DNA of 64,000 bases from Pseudoalteromonas sp. XMcav2-N (GTDB lineage Bacteria; Pseudomonadota; Gammaproteobacteria; Enterobacterales; Alteromonadaceae): contig NZ_JAMXSF010000007.1 in NCBI RefSeq assembly GCF_024124545.1, positions 124,001 through 188,000 on the forward strand, in the 5' to 3' direction. The notes beneath the pieces were generated by a model. That model made no database searches and had not been told where the DNA came from. It saw nothing but the letters and a program-made list of their open reading frames with translations. Shown piece after piece: positions 16,609 through 24,667 of this stretch (positions are counted from its first letter, which is position 1; every line of letters starts with the position of its first letter). The position numbers were made by a program, and so were the translations under genes.

Positions 16609-17361
16609 TCATATTAATGATGGGCAAAAGCGAGGGTTATTTAGTATGTCACTATACCCATAGTCAGGAGTGCTTCTGTCTACACATAAATCTTCTGTAT
16701 ACACGCCAACGGATAAAGCGATTCGAGCTTTATCACTGGTATTTGCATCACTGCCATGAATTAGATCCCAATGATGTAAAGAGAAACCTCCGAGAGGAAC
16801 TTCTACAGGTGTTTCTGAGTATTTTCCAGTTGAAAAGTGTGAAAGGCGTTGAGTTTCTGCTTTCAGATTAAGCTCCTGACCTCCCAAAGGCTGAACGTAC
16901 TCTTTTGTGTTTTGTGAACCGCCAATATATTTCAAACAGCCCGTATCCAAAGAGGTCGCAGAAAATGGGATCCACAAAGTTGCAACGCCTGATTTAAAAA
17001 AGGGCATATGCTGAGAATCTCGGTGCCAGCCAACGTTGAGTGAAGGAGAGTGACCTGGTGGCTTAATATAAAGCTGGCTGCCCCAAACCTTTAACTTGCG
17101 GCATTTCAAAACGTCAGCAATCAATGGCCCAAATTCGCTTTCAGTTAAGAGTGTATAAAACGCTTGGCTACAAAAATGAGGTTGAGCAATTCGGGTCAAT
17201 GAATTATTGTCGACTCCGTTTACAAGCCCCCAGTGTGACAGACCTGTATCACTGTGACCGCTAATTATGCTTTCAATTTGCTGGCAAGCTGAGTCTAGGA
17301 AAGTACTACTAATGACCTGTTTATTGAAAATAGCGAAACCGGATGTAGGGTAATTATCCAC
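16609..17361 (-). CDS. PhyH-type Fe(II)/2-oxoglutarate dioxygenase
   Basis: A 250-residue phytanoyl-CoA-dioxygenase-like oxygenase. The iron ligands are His113 and Asp115 in GWHRDSQH and His202 in HHWDLIHGSDAN, with Arg213 (KARIALSV) to bind 2-oxoglutarate; numbering is from the GTG start. It is complete in all catalytic residues. In a peptide operon it probably hydroxylates a side chain of the precursor; that is inference. The start is the GTG at 17359-17361, with GGAG six bases upstream. The frame is also open from a TTG four codons earlier, which has no ribosome site. The first 8 bp overlap the end of the amidohydrolase gene, so translation is coupled. Confidence 0.87.
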   Translation of the reverse strand: MDNYPTSGFAIFNKQVISSTFLDSACQQIESIISGHSDTGLSHWGLVNGVDNNSLTRIAQPHFCSQAFYTLLTESEFGPLIADVLKCRKLKVWGSQLYIKPPGHSPSLNVGWHRDSQHMPFFKSGVATLWIPFSATSLDTGCLKYIGGSQNTKEYVQPLGGQELNLKAETQRLSHFSTGKYSETPVEVPLGGFSLHHWDLIHGSDANTSDKARIALSVGVYTEDLCVDRSTPDYGYSDILNNPRFCPSLI

Positions 17362-18502
17362 GGAACGCTCCAAAGCAATTTAAGGGATTGCTTTCTAATA
17401 TCTTATCTACAACTTCTTTGGTGAGGGATGTTTCTCGATAAATACTATCTACATTTATACCCTCATGGTCGGGGTGAGGGAAATCAGAGCCAAAGAGCAG
17501 CTTATCACTGCCGATGAGCGCAATAACTTCATTTAGGCACGGCTCTTCTGGTTCAATACTCACCCAGCAGTTTTGTTTGAAGTAATGTGAGGGTTTATTT
17601 GGTAATTTCTCTTTGATTAATTCTGGAAACTCTTCATAACAAATGTTGTCTAGCCTCCAAAGCCAGTATGGGACCCATGCCGCACCTGCTTCTAGGAAGG
17701 CAAACTTTAGCTTTTTATATTTCTCAAGTACACCACCCTCTAATAAGCTCAGAAAAGCGAGTTGTGCTTCAAGTGCATGTGAGCAGGCATGTAAACTAAA
17801 TCGTGAATTAAATCGATCTGCTCCTACCGTCGGACCGTGTAAATGAGTACCGCCATGAAATGCGATTGTAATGTCGTTTCGCTCGCACAGCTGCCAAAAA
17901 GGTTCATACTCTTCACTACCAAGGTGCAATCCCTGAATAGGTTCTGGTCGCAGCGTAATTGTGCTGAACCCTTGTTCTATAATGGTTTCCAGCTGTCTTT
18001 CAAGCGTGCTCGGATCGTGTCTACTAACCATTGCAACGGGAATCATTTTTGCGTAGTTCACTGCGCAGTAGTTAATTATCCACTTATTGTATGCTCTGGC
18101 ATATTCTATTGATACAGAAGCAGGAAGTGCTTGATGATTCACTATGTACCCTGTAAATGTAGGAAATATAATTGCACGGTCTACACCGTCAACAAGCATA
18201 CTTTGTAGCTGACCTAATCCACTACTGGCAAGCTTCCGATCCTCAGTATTTCTGGGTCTCTTAGCTGTTTCTTGTTGGATTTCCTTTCCCCAATTGTTCA
18301 GAATAGGGTGATTCCCGATGTAATAAGTTGGGGGGAGTTTTGCTGTTTTAACAGGGTTTTCAATATTATCTTGAGAGGCTATTTCAAGTGAACTGTCGTT
18401 TCTAAAATGAACGGGATATTCTTTAAAAATTTCGGGTCTGACATATTCTTGCCACAAATGCAGCGGCTCCATAACATGCCTGTCACAGTCTATGAGTGTC
18501 AT
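17354..18502 (-). CDS. Amidohydrolase (ACMSD-like, amidohydro_2)
   Basis: A 382-residue TIM-barrel amidohydrolase. Metal-site residues are visible at the N-terminus (IDCDRHVMEP, with Asp5, Asp7 and His9), at His216 in IAFHGGTHLHG, and at Asp340 in LLFGSDFPHPDH, the usual catalytic Asp of this family. Relatives include ACMSD, gamma-resorcylate decarboxylase and hydrolases of natural-product pathways (an amidohydrolase acts in bottromycin assembly). Here it may hydrolyse or decarboxylate a modified peptide; the reaction is unknown. AAGG lies upstream of the ATG. It sits between the candidate precursor and the dioxygenase on the same strand. Confidence 0.88.
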   Translation of the reverse strand: MTLIDCDRHVMEPLHLWQEYVRPEIFKEYPVHFRNDSSLEIASQDNIENPVKTAKLPPTYYIGNHPILNNWGKEIQQETAKRPRNTEDRKLASSGLGQLQSMLVDGVDRAIIFPTFTGYIVNHQALPASVSIEYARAYNKWIINYCAVNYAKMIPVAMVSRHDPSTLERQLETIIEQGFSTITLRPEPIQGLHLGSEEYEPFWQLCERNDITIAFHGGTHLHGPTVGADRFNSRFSLHACSHALEAQLAFLSLLEGGVLEKYKKLKFAFLEAGAAWVPYWLWRLDNICYEEFPELIKEKLPNKPSHYFKQNCWVSIEPEEPCLNEVIALIGSDKLLFGSDFPHPDHEGINVDSIYRETSLTKEVVDKILESNPLNCFGAFRG

Positions 18503-18556
18503 ATGGGCCTTCTTTTGAGTTGAATAAGAAGCAGCAAAGCTGCTTCTATTTTTACA

Positions 18557-19282
18557 TTAACAAGATGTAAATGGCTGGCTTCTGCAAATATCCATAAAGT
18601 CGCTAATCGCTTGTGACTCAACCATAGATTTTTGAGATTCATTATCAATATGAGATAAGTCTGGCTTCGGTGGAATAGTAACGATGAAGCAACCCGTTAA
18701 TTCGCTCATATCTTTGAATTGCCACCCATTATGTAGCGGCGGTAGGTCAGAACCATCTGTATGACCGTCAAGTCCAAGCATTTCTACAAGCTTATTCTTG
18801 ATTTCTTCATCTGACGGCGGCTGTTCACAGTCACCACAAATGCTTGTTACAGACTCGATATTACTGCTTGTCTGAAAATCAGGGTTATTTGATATGTAAT
18901 CTGGACATGGTTGCAGTTGTTCAACGATCTGTTGGGTTTCTGGTTCACCAGCAACTGTTGCAGATATTGTACCACCCGCATTTCGGTCTCCATGCGTGAA
19001 AGTGACAGAGTCACCTTTACGAATTACAAACCGAACTTTCGTTTGGTAGGCCGGGATTTGTGGGAAAAAGCCGAACTTCGCTAAATAATATTCAGGAAAC
19101 TTTACAATATAGTCAAGCTCCTGATCATTATCCCAGTTTTTCCATGTGTATGCGATCATTCGGCTAAGAGCAGAGTGCCATGCACTAATTGCTAATACAT
19201 TATCTACTGGAGTTGGCTCGGACTCTTCTACATGGCTACCAAAGCCATATCTAGTACCTAGTTTATGAAAATTGTCAGACAT
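18557..19282 (-). CDS. Candidate TOMM precursor with NHLP-like leader segment (241 aa)
   Basis: A 241-residue protein whose ATG is one base after the kinase/cyclase stop codon, with GAGGA upstream. Residues 45-90 follow the nitrile-hydratase-alpha-like leader pattern: W-x-x-D-x-x-L-x-x-(I)-x-x-x-P-x-x-x-L-x-x-F-G, then P-x-I-P and VRFVI. A Gly-Gly at 103-104 (in GDRNAGGTIS) could be a leader-core border. The later part is low in hydrophobic residues and rich in Ser/Thr, with Cys at 126, 149, 152, 198, 233 and 241; the last residue is Cys. From memory, TOMM kinase/cyclase genes sit beside precursors of the BMA_0021/BMA_0022 family (TIGR03795). It could instead be an accessory protein. Confidence 0.65.
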   Translation of the reverse strand: MSDNFHKLGTRYGFGSHVEESEPTPVDNVLAISAWHSALSRMIAYTWKNWDNDQELDYIVKFPEYYLAKFGFFPQIPAYQTKVRFVIRKGDSVTFTHGDRNAGGTISATVAGEPETQQIVEQLQPCPDYISNNPDFQTSSNIESVTSICGDCEQPPSDEEIKNKLVEMLGLDGHTDGSDLPPLHNGWQFKDMSELTGCFIVTIPPKPDLSHIDNESQKSMVESQAISDFMDICRSQPFTSC

Positions 19283-19283
19283 T

Positions 19284-22200
19284 TTAGTTTTCCTCGTTTA
19301 ATAGTCTTTGAAGTTTGGTGAAAACAGGGCTATCTTCTAGCTGGTCATTGTCCACAAACCAGTGATAGTTTTCTTTTAGTAGCTCAAAGTTATTTTTATC
19401 CTGCTCAAGAGAATATAAATAGAGACGACTTTCTAGTTCAAAGAACCTTGCACTTTGGTCTTTTGCTGCATCAATTGAAGATTTCAACAGAGAAATTATT
19501 TCCTGATTGGAAAACCCTTGTTCCAAATACATACACTCAGCGAGTGTTTTCTTGATAAAAGGCATTACCGAAAGTTCTCCTTGACGTTGACATCGTTCGA
19601 AGGATGATGTCATTAAGTCAAGCGCTTCATCTAAGCAGGATTCTTCTATATAAGCCTCCGCGAGATGAGTTACATAGTATCCAGCAGCAAAAGTTTGCCC
19701 TGTTTCAATTTGTTTATTGAGTGCTTGACGAGCTAAGTTTGTATTCTTGGCAGATGAGTAGCTGTAGCACTCAAGGAAGTGTAAATGGAATACATTGCCT
19801 TTAGCTTGCGCACCGTACATTTCTTGGAAACGTAACCAATTATCGACAACTTTACTGTGTTGTTTTAGAAAAATGTGGTATAGCGCAACAAAAATATTTG
19901 CAAATACAATCTCGCCTATTGAGTTTAAATCTTCTGCATAACGTGCGGACTCATAAGCACAATTTTTTGCTTTTCTTAGCAACCCAAGATGGAGATAGTT
20001 ATATGATGCAAGAGAAAGAATTTGAACTTTAATGTTCATTCCATATTCTAGTGCTAGTTCAGCATCTTGTTCATCGTTATATAGCTCTAGTGCTTCTTCA
20101 TATAGTTCGCTAGCTGACAAAAGATCACCATCGATATTATAAGCTTGAGCAACATGAACTAAAACTACGATAATATCTTGACGGTTCCCTTTTTTCCTTA
20201 CTGCCTCTAGTAGACTTTCACCTAAAGAGCGAGCTTTACTTCTGTGTGAAGCATAATGTGCCGACATGAATAAGGTCCATTGACTTTTCTTGTACATGTC
20301 GAACAGAGAGTCTTGCTGCTTATCATCAAACCATGGACTTTGGACAATATCAGCGACTCGATTACCCCAACTCAAAACTCTCTCTGCACCATAACCAAAT
20401 AACGTCATAATAGAGGGAAGCATTGCCCTGTGAAGATCTAGTTCGTTCAGAAGTGAGCTTTTGTGTGCTTTATTGCACTCTAGCCAACTGAGAGCTTCGT
20501 CACCAATTACAATAGCAGAAGAATGAGCTGAACTTCTCACTTGCTTGTTTATTGCCTGGGTACGGAATGATACTGCATCATCGATTCTCTCCGCGTTATA
20601 GTAGTGATTGGATATGACTAGCGGTTCATCGAAGTTAAAAGTACTATATTCAGCGCTTAAAGTATCGCCAATTCTTCCGTGATTTCTAATCTTATCTTTG
20701 GGGTTCATACTCCCATAAGCCGCATCCCTCACCAGCGCGTGTTTAAAGATATAGCTATCATTTTCAACCCGGCGCTGTTGAATGATGAGGTCTTTCTCGA
20801 TCAGTTCATTCAGGTCGTTTTGGATCTGATCTTCGCTGAGTGAAGAAGCAGCGACGAGCAGGTCGTATTCGAATTCGCGGCCTATGGTGGCGGCGAGTTG
20901 TGCGGTTTCTTTGGCGTGTACCAGGCTGTCGAGTTTCTGCTGTAGTGATTCGCGCAGGCTGCTGGGGACCTGATCGAGTTTATCCGGGCTGACGAAGTTG
21001 ACTTCGCCGCTTTGCTCGCTGACCAGTGCTTTTTGTTTCAGCATATCGACCAGCTCTTCGATAAACAGCGGGATGCCGTCGGTGCGGCTGACCAGTATGT
21101 CGCGTACGTTTTTCGAGACGGCTTTGCCTTCGAACAGTTGCTCGATGAAGTCTTCGGTTGCTTTGGCGGTGAGCTTGTGTAGCTCCAGCTCCAGCAACGT
21201 CAGATCGTGCAGACTGTCTGGTTTAGGCTGGCGCGAGGTGCTGATCAGCACGCTGCCATCGCTCAGGTTGGCTGCAAAGTGGTGGATAAACTCCAAAGTA
21301 GTGGAGTCTGCCCAGTGAATGTCTTCAATGATGTACAGCTTATGGTTGCTGAGACTGAATTTGTGCGACAGCAGCAGGGCACTCAGGCCTTTAAACAGTA
21401 ACTCTTTCTGTGCATCCGGCGCCAGTGACGATGGCTGCATGTCTTCGGGTAACTCAATGTTTAGCCACACCAGCAGGATTGGCAAAATGGTCTCTGTATT
21501 GAGTGTGCTGTCCTGTTCATTAAGCAGCGACACAAACAGGTCGATGACCTCGGTATTGCTGAGGTTGCTGGTATTAAACAGGTAACGTACCAGCGTCAGA
21601 ATAGGGTAGAGCGCGTTGTTCTGGTGCTCGGGTAAACACTGGGCAACCAGGTGCTGGTATTTACCGGCGTTGGCACGAATTTCTTGCAGTAATCTCGACT
21701 TACCAATGCCGGCTTCACCGTAAATATGGGCAACCCGGGTGGTTTGTTGTTCGTTATTGATGATGGATAGTGTTTTGTCCAGCTCGTTCTGGCGGCCAAT
21801 CAGCTTGTGGTGATGGCGTGTACCACGCATAAAGCCAAAGGCTTCTACACGTTTTTCGCCCTTAAGGTTATAAATGGCTTGCTGTTCAAACGCCATACCC
21901 AGCTGCATGTTGTCGAAATAATCGAACTCACTGTAAGGCTCAAGGATGGCGCGTGACTCTGCGGTACACAAAATCTGACGTTCGCCAGCATGGCGAGCCA
22001 GTTGCATGGCTGTGTTAGCAATATGGCCCTCTGGCACGGCATTGGCGTAGGTGACAAAAATGCCCGAGTGCAAGCCAATATGGGCATTGAGCTGCACGCC
22101 GTGGGCTTCCTGCATCAGTGCATTACGCTTGCCCAGTTCACTGATCACATCCAGTGCGGTACGTGCGCTCAGTCGAGTGTCGTTGTCGCTGGCAATGGGG

Positions 22201-23387
22201 TAACCAAAGTAGAACAGCGCAGTATCGGCCAGGTTGCCCACATGATACGCACCAAAGCGGGTTGCAATATCAATACAAGTGTTGCGCTGTGATTTGAACA
22301 GGGTATCGATTACATCCAGGTCTTTGGCGTTTTCATCCAGCATTTTGGCGCTGAGGCGCAGTGCCATAACGGTGATTTGTTTGCGCTCTGTCAGCGTGGT
22401 GTAATCTTGCTGGCCGGGGTGACTAGGGTCATCGGTGCGCAGCACCACTGTGGCATCGTCGTAACCATGTTGTGCCTGTACGTCTGCCAGCACGCCCACC
22501 AGGTTAGACACATTCATGGAGTTCAGTTCGGTGAAGGCTTCTTCCCCTGAGATCACCCGCTCTGTGGCATTTTTTTGTAGCACACGACGCAATAATCCTG
22601 ATAACGGGTGGCCAAGCAAGGCACTGGGTAGCGGAATATGAACATCGCTCAACTGCTTGTGGTAAATCGAGGCAATGCTGGAGCCGGTAACGGCTGGTAA
22701 CCCCGTCAGACATTCTAAAAATACCAGGCCCCAAACATAGATATCGGTTTTGGCTGAGGCGGGTTCACCACGTAACTGCTCAGGCGCGCTATAAGAAGGT
22801 GTCCCCAGGGTTTCCTGGGTGAGTGTCAGTGTGGCAAAGTCCTGATGGCGGCTTTCCTGACTGAGCGTGCCGATACCAAAATCGAGAATTTTAGCGTAGG
22901 TTTTTGCGCCTGCCTGGGTCAGCATGATATTGGCGGGTTTAATGTCCCGGTGGACTATGCCTTTTTGGTGTGCATGGATCAGGGCATCCAGTACCTGCAA
23001 CATAATGTCGGTGGCGTCTACTGCGTCTAACGCACCTTCCTGAATAAGGTGTTCGCGCAGTGACTGACCTTCCACATATTCAAACACGCCGTACAGCAGG
23101 CTTTCGTCTACCTGACCTTTATCCAGCAGGCGCACAATATGCGGGTGCTGCAGCTGACTGCTGAGAGAGGTTTCGCGTTTGAATCGCTCAACGTATCGAT
23201 GCTTTTTGGCTTCGTCAAGATGAGGCTCAAGTGCCAGAAACTTGATTGCCACGACCTGATCCGTGTTTTTATTCTTCGCTTTGTAAACCTTACCAAAGCC
23301 GCCTTCGCCTATCTTGTGGATGAGCTCATATTGCGTCGACTGAAAGCGATCCTGAATGTAAGGATCAGAAAATTGAGTTAGTGGCAT
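19284..23387 (-). CDS. TOMM system kinase / cyclase-homology / ATPase / TPR protein
   Basis: A 1367-residue multidomain protein. Residues 20-290 are a Ser/Thr kinase with GEGGFG (27-32), Lys49, HRDIKPAN (near 141), DFG and APEQ, so catalytically complete. About 330-500 is a class III nucleotide-cyclase homology domain, but the first metal-Asp site reads ITVMALRLSA and the GDG site reads NLADTA, so it is probably not a cyclase. About 540-870 is an AAA/STAND-type ATPase with Walker A GEAGIGKSRL (near 556) and Walker B LYIIEDIHWAD. The rest (880-1367) is helical and TPR-like. Length and order match, from memory, TIGR03903 (TOMM kinase/cyclase fusion). It is first in the operon and probably regulatory. 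GC content falls sharply after residue ~876. Confidence 0.9.
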   Translation of the reverse strand: MPLTQFSDPYIQDRFQSTQYELIHKIGEGGFGKVYKAKNKNTDQVVAIKFLALEPHLDEAKKHRYVERFKRETSLSSQLQHPHIVRLLDKGQVDESLLYGVFEYVEGQSLREHLIQEGALDAVDATDIMLQVLDALIHAHQKGIVHRDIKPANIMLTQAGAKTYAKILDFGIGTLSQESRHQDFATLTLTQETLGTPSYSAPEQLRGEPASAKTDIYVWGLVFLECLTGLPAVTGSSIASIYHKQLSDVHIPLPSALLGHPLSGLLRRVLQKNATERVISGEEAFTELNSMNVSNLVGVLADVQAQHGYDDATVVLRTDDPSHPGQQDYTTLTERKQITVMALRLSAKMLDENAKDLDVIDTLFKSQRNTCIDIATRFGAYHVGNLADTALFYFGYPIASDNDTRLSARTALDVISELGKRNALMQEAHGVQLNAHIGLHSGIFVTYANAVPEGHIANTAMQLARHAGERQILCTAESRAILEPYSEFDYFDNMQLGMAFEQQAIYNLKGEKRVEAFGFMRGTRHHHKLIGRQNELDKTLSIINNEQQTTRVAHIYGEAGIGKSRLLQEIRANAGKYQHLVAQCLPEHQNNALYPILTLVRYLFNTSNLSNTEVIDLFVSLLNEQDSTLNTETILPILLVWLNIELPEDMQPSSLAPDAQKELLFKGLSALLLSHKFSLSNHKLYIIEDIHWADSTTLEFIHHFAANLSDGSVLISTSRQPKPDSLHDLTLLELELHKLTAKATEDFIEQLFEGKAVSKNVRDILVSRTDGIPLFIEELVDMLKQKALVSEQSGEVNFVSPDKLDQVPSSLRESLQQKLDSLVHAKETAQLAATIGREFEYDLLVAASSLSEDQIQNDLNELIEKDLIIQQRRVENDSYIFKHALVRDAAYGSMNPKDKIRNHGRIGDTLSAEYSTFNFDEPLVISNHYYNAERIDDAVSFRTQAINKQVRSSAHSSAIVIGDEALSWLECNKAHKSSLLNELDLHRAMLPSIMTLFGYGAERVLSWGNRVADIVQSPWFDDKQQDSLFDMYKKSQWTLFMSAHYASHRSKARSLGESLLEAVRKKGNRQDIIVVLVHVAQAYNIDGDLLSASELYEEALELYNDEQDAELALEYGMNIKVQILSLASYNYLHLGLLRKAKNCAYESARYAEDLNSIGEIVFANIFVALYHIFLKQHSKVVDNWLRFQEMYGAQAKGNVFHLHFLECYSYSSAKNTNLARQALNKQIETGQTFAAGYYVTHLAEAYIEESCLDEALDLMTSSFERCQRQGELSVMPFIKKTLAECMYLEQGFSNQEIISLLKSSIDAAKDQSARFFELESRLYLYSLEQDKNNFELLKENYHWFVDNDQLEDSPVFTKLQRLLNEEN

Positions 23388-23843
23388 AGTCTTTTATTTT
23401 TATCTAATTTGTTAACAGGGCTCGAACCTAAGCTCTAAATTATTGTTAAGAATTACGATTATTACAATGTTTTTTCAACATCCTTGCCAATAGCATCGTT
23501 TTATTTGACATCAGACAGATTTCACTAAGATGAAGGTCGTATCGATTATCGGCAACTTATCTCGTCACTTGAGTAAATTTCAATAATTTCAATAATTACT
23601 GACTAGTCTGAAGCATGCTGTAGTTCTCGGCTGGTAATCTTTACCGATTATCAATAGAGGGTCAATTGCTTCTGGCTAAGGATTGGAATAAATCATGGTT
23701 AATAAGCGCTAAATTCCTATGTTTTTAAGGTATTCCAGTACTAAATTGGTAGATGTTGTTTTTCGTGTAATATGGTGTAATGTTCAATTATTCAGTAGTT
23801 TGTGATAATGACCCAGTTTTTAGGTAGCTTAAGGTGGTTAAAG
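23388..23843. other. 456-bp AT-rich divergent promoter region
   Basis: This lies between the kinase/cyclase gene (minus) and the Tat-exported protein gene (plus) and must hold the promoters of both. I see a short direct repeat (TTTCAATAA twice, near 23577-23595) but no convincing operator, terminator or ORF. Confidence 0.5.
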
Positions 23844-24572
23844 ATGGAACGTCGTACTTTTCTTAAAGCAAGCTCGTACTTGTGTGCGAGTGGTGTGCTG
23901 CCTGTCAGTGCACTTGCTGCAGATAGCATTGCATTTACAAATTCAGAACAGAATACCCAACGTGTTAGTGGCAACTTACTTGAAGAGATAGCTCGCCATG
24001 CGCCTTCTGTCTCAATGGAAGCACCAAGTGGAGAAAGTGTTCAGGTCACTTTGCGTCCCTCTGTTGTCAGGCGTTACAACACATTTATATATGTTTATTT
24101 TGAAATGAGTAATGAAATAACGGTCTTTGATCTGTCTGGCACCACTATTGGCACAATTAAATTGCCTCAGGGGTTTTCCAATGTGAGCGATTTTGCGGTC
24201 GAACCCAACCAGCAGCTGCTTTACTTTATTGAGCGTGGTCACCACCAGGTTATTGTGGCGAACTTTTTCGGTGAACAACTTGCCCAAATCGGCGAGTTTG
24301 GTACTGAAGTGGTGTCACAGTTAAATGGGCCAAAAAGTTTGACGCTTGACGGTGATGGCCGCGTGCATGTGCTTGAGTCAGGTACTTCCAGCGTTAAAGT
24401 ATTTGGCAATAACGGTGCGTTTTTATATTCATATGGTCAAACCCGTTTGGGCAAGCAGCCTATGTATAAAACACTGGATGGTACAGAGCAGATTGTAATC
24501 ACGGGTGGGCAACTGGGCGATAGAAAGTGGGTTTTTAACCATGAAGCTCGCAAATTGACTGCACTCAACTAA
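23844..24572 (+). CDS. Tat-exported NHL/beta-propeller-like protein
   Basis: A 242-residue exported protein. The start MERRTFLKASSYLCASGVLP is a twin-arginine signal (R-R-x-F-L-K) followed by a hydrophobic stretch ending SALAADS. The ATG at 23844 has AAGGTGG six bases upstream; a frame extension upstream lacks one. The mature part shows NHL-like blades: FDLSGTTIGTIKLPQGFSNV, then VEPNQQLLYFIERGHHQVIV, then LNGPKSLTLDGDGRVHVLES and VKVFGNNGAFLYSYG. NHL propellers bind ligands or, in some cases, process peptides. Being divergent from the TOMM operon it may share regulation with it; its role is unknown. Confidence 0.78.
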   Translation: MERRTFLKASSYLCASGVLPVSALAADSIAFTNSEQNTQRVSGNLLEEIARHAPSVSMEAPSGESVQVTLRPSVVRRYNTFIYVYFEMSNEITVFDLSGTTIGTIKLPQGFSNVSDFAVEPNQQLLYFIERGHHQVIVANFFGEQLAQIGEFGTEVVSQLNGPKSLTLDGDGRVHVLESGTSSVKVFGNNGAFLYSYGQTRLGKQPMYKTLDGTEQIVITGGQLGDRKWVFNHEARKLTALN

Positions 24573-24595
24573 ACTGATTCATGAACGCTGACGGG

Positions 24596-24627
24596 GTTAA
24601 GTGCACAGCGGTAAAGTTGCACTTAAC
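24596..24627 (+). terminator. Hairpin after the NHL-like gene
   Basis: GTTAAGTGCA (24596-24605) and TGCACTTAAC (24618-24627) form a perfect 10-bp stem with a 12-nt loop, followed by GCCTTTGT. It separates the NHL-like gene from the methyltransferase-formyltransferase operon. Confidence 0.65.
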
Positions 24628-24667
24628 GCCTTTGTAATTATGGAATTATCATACTTAGGTAGCGCCG

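Larger units (their letters stand above)
15680..20760. other. AT-rich segment inside the TOMM operon
   Basis: 60-base stretches counted by hand give 33% GC at 15721, 33% at 16021, 38% at 18121, 32% at 19381, 30% at 19861 and 35% at 20101, against 50-53% at 15001 and 15181 and 58-60% at 20881, 21181 and 22441. Some inner stretches are higher (53% at 17641). The left border falls within the cyclodehydratase at the start of its YcaO domain; the right border falls within the kinase/cyclase gene where the ATPase ends and the TPR-like part begins. Confidence 0.7.

Noticed and set aside
19284..23387. The kinase/cyclase protein as a functional adenylate cyclase
   Set aside because: The metal-binding Asp positions of the cyclase domain are not conserved, so only cyclase homology is claimed.
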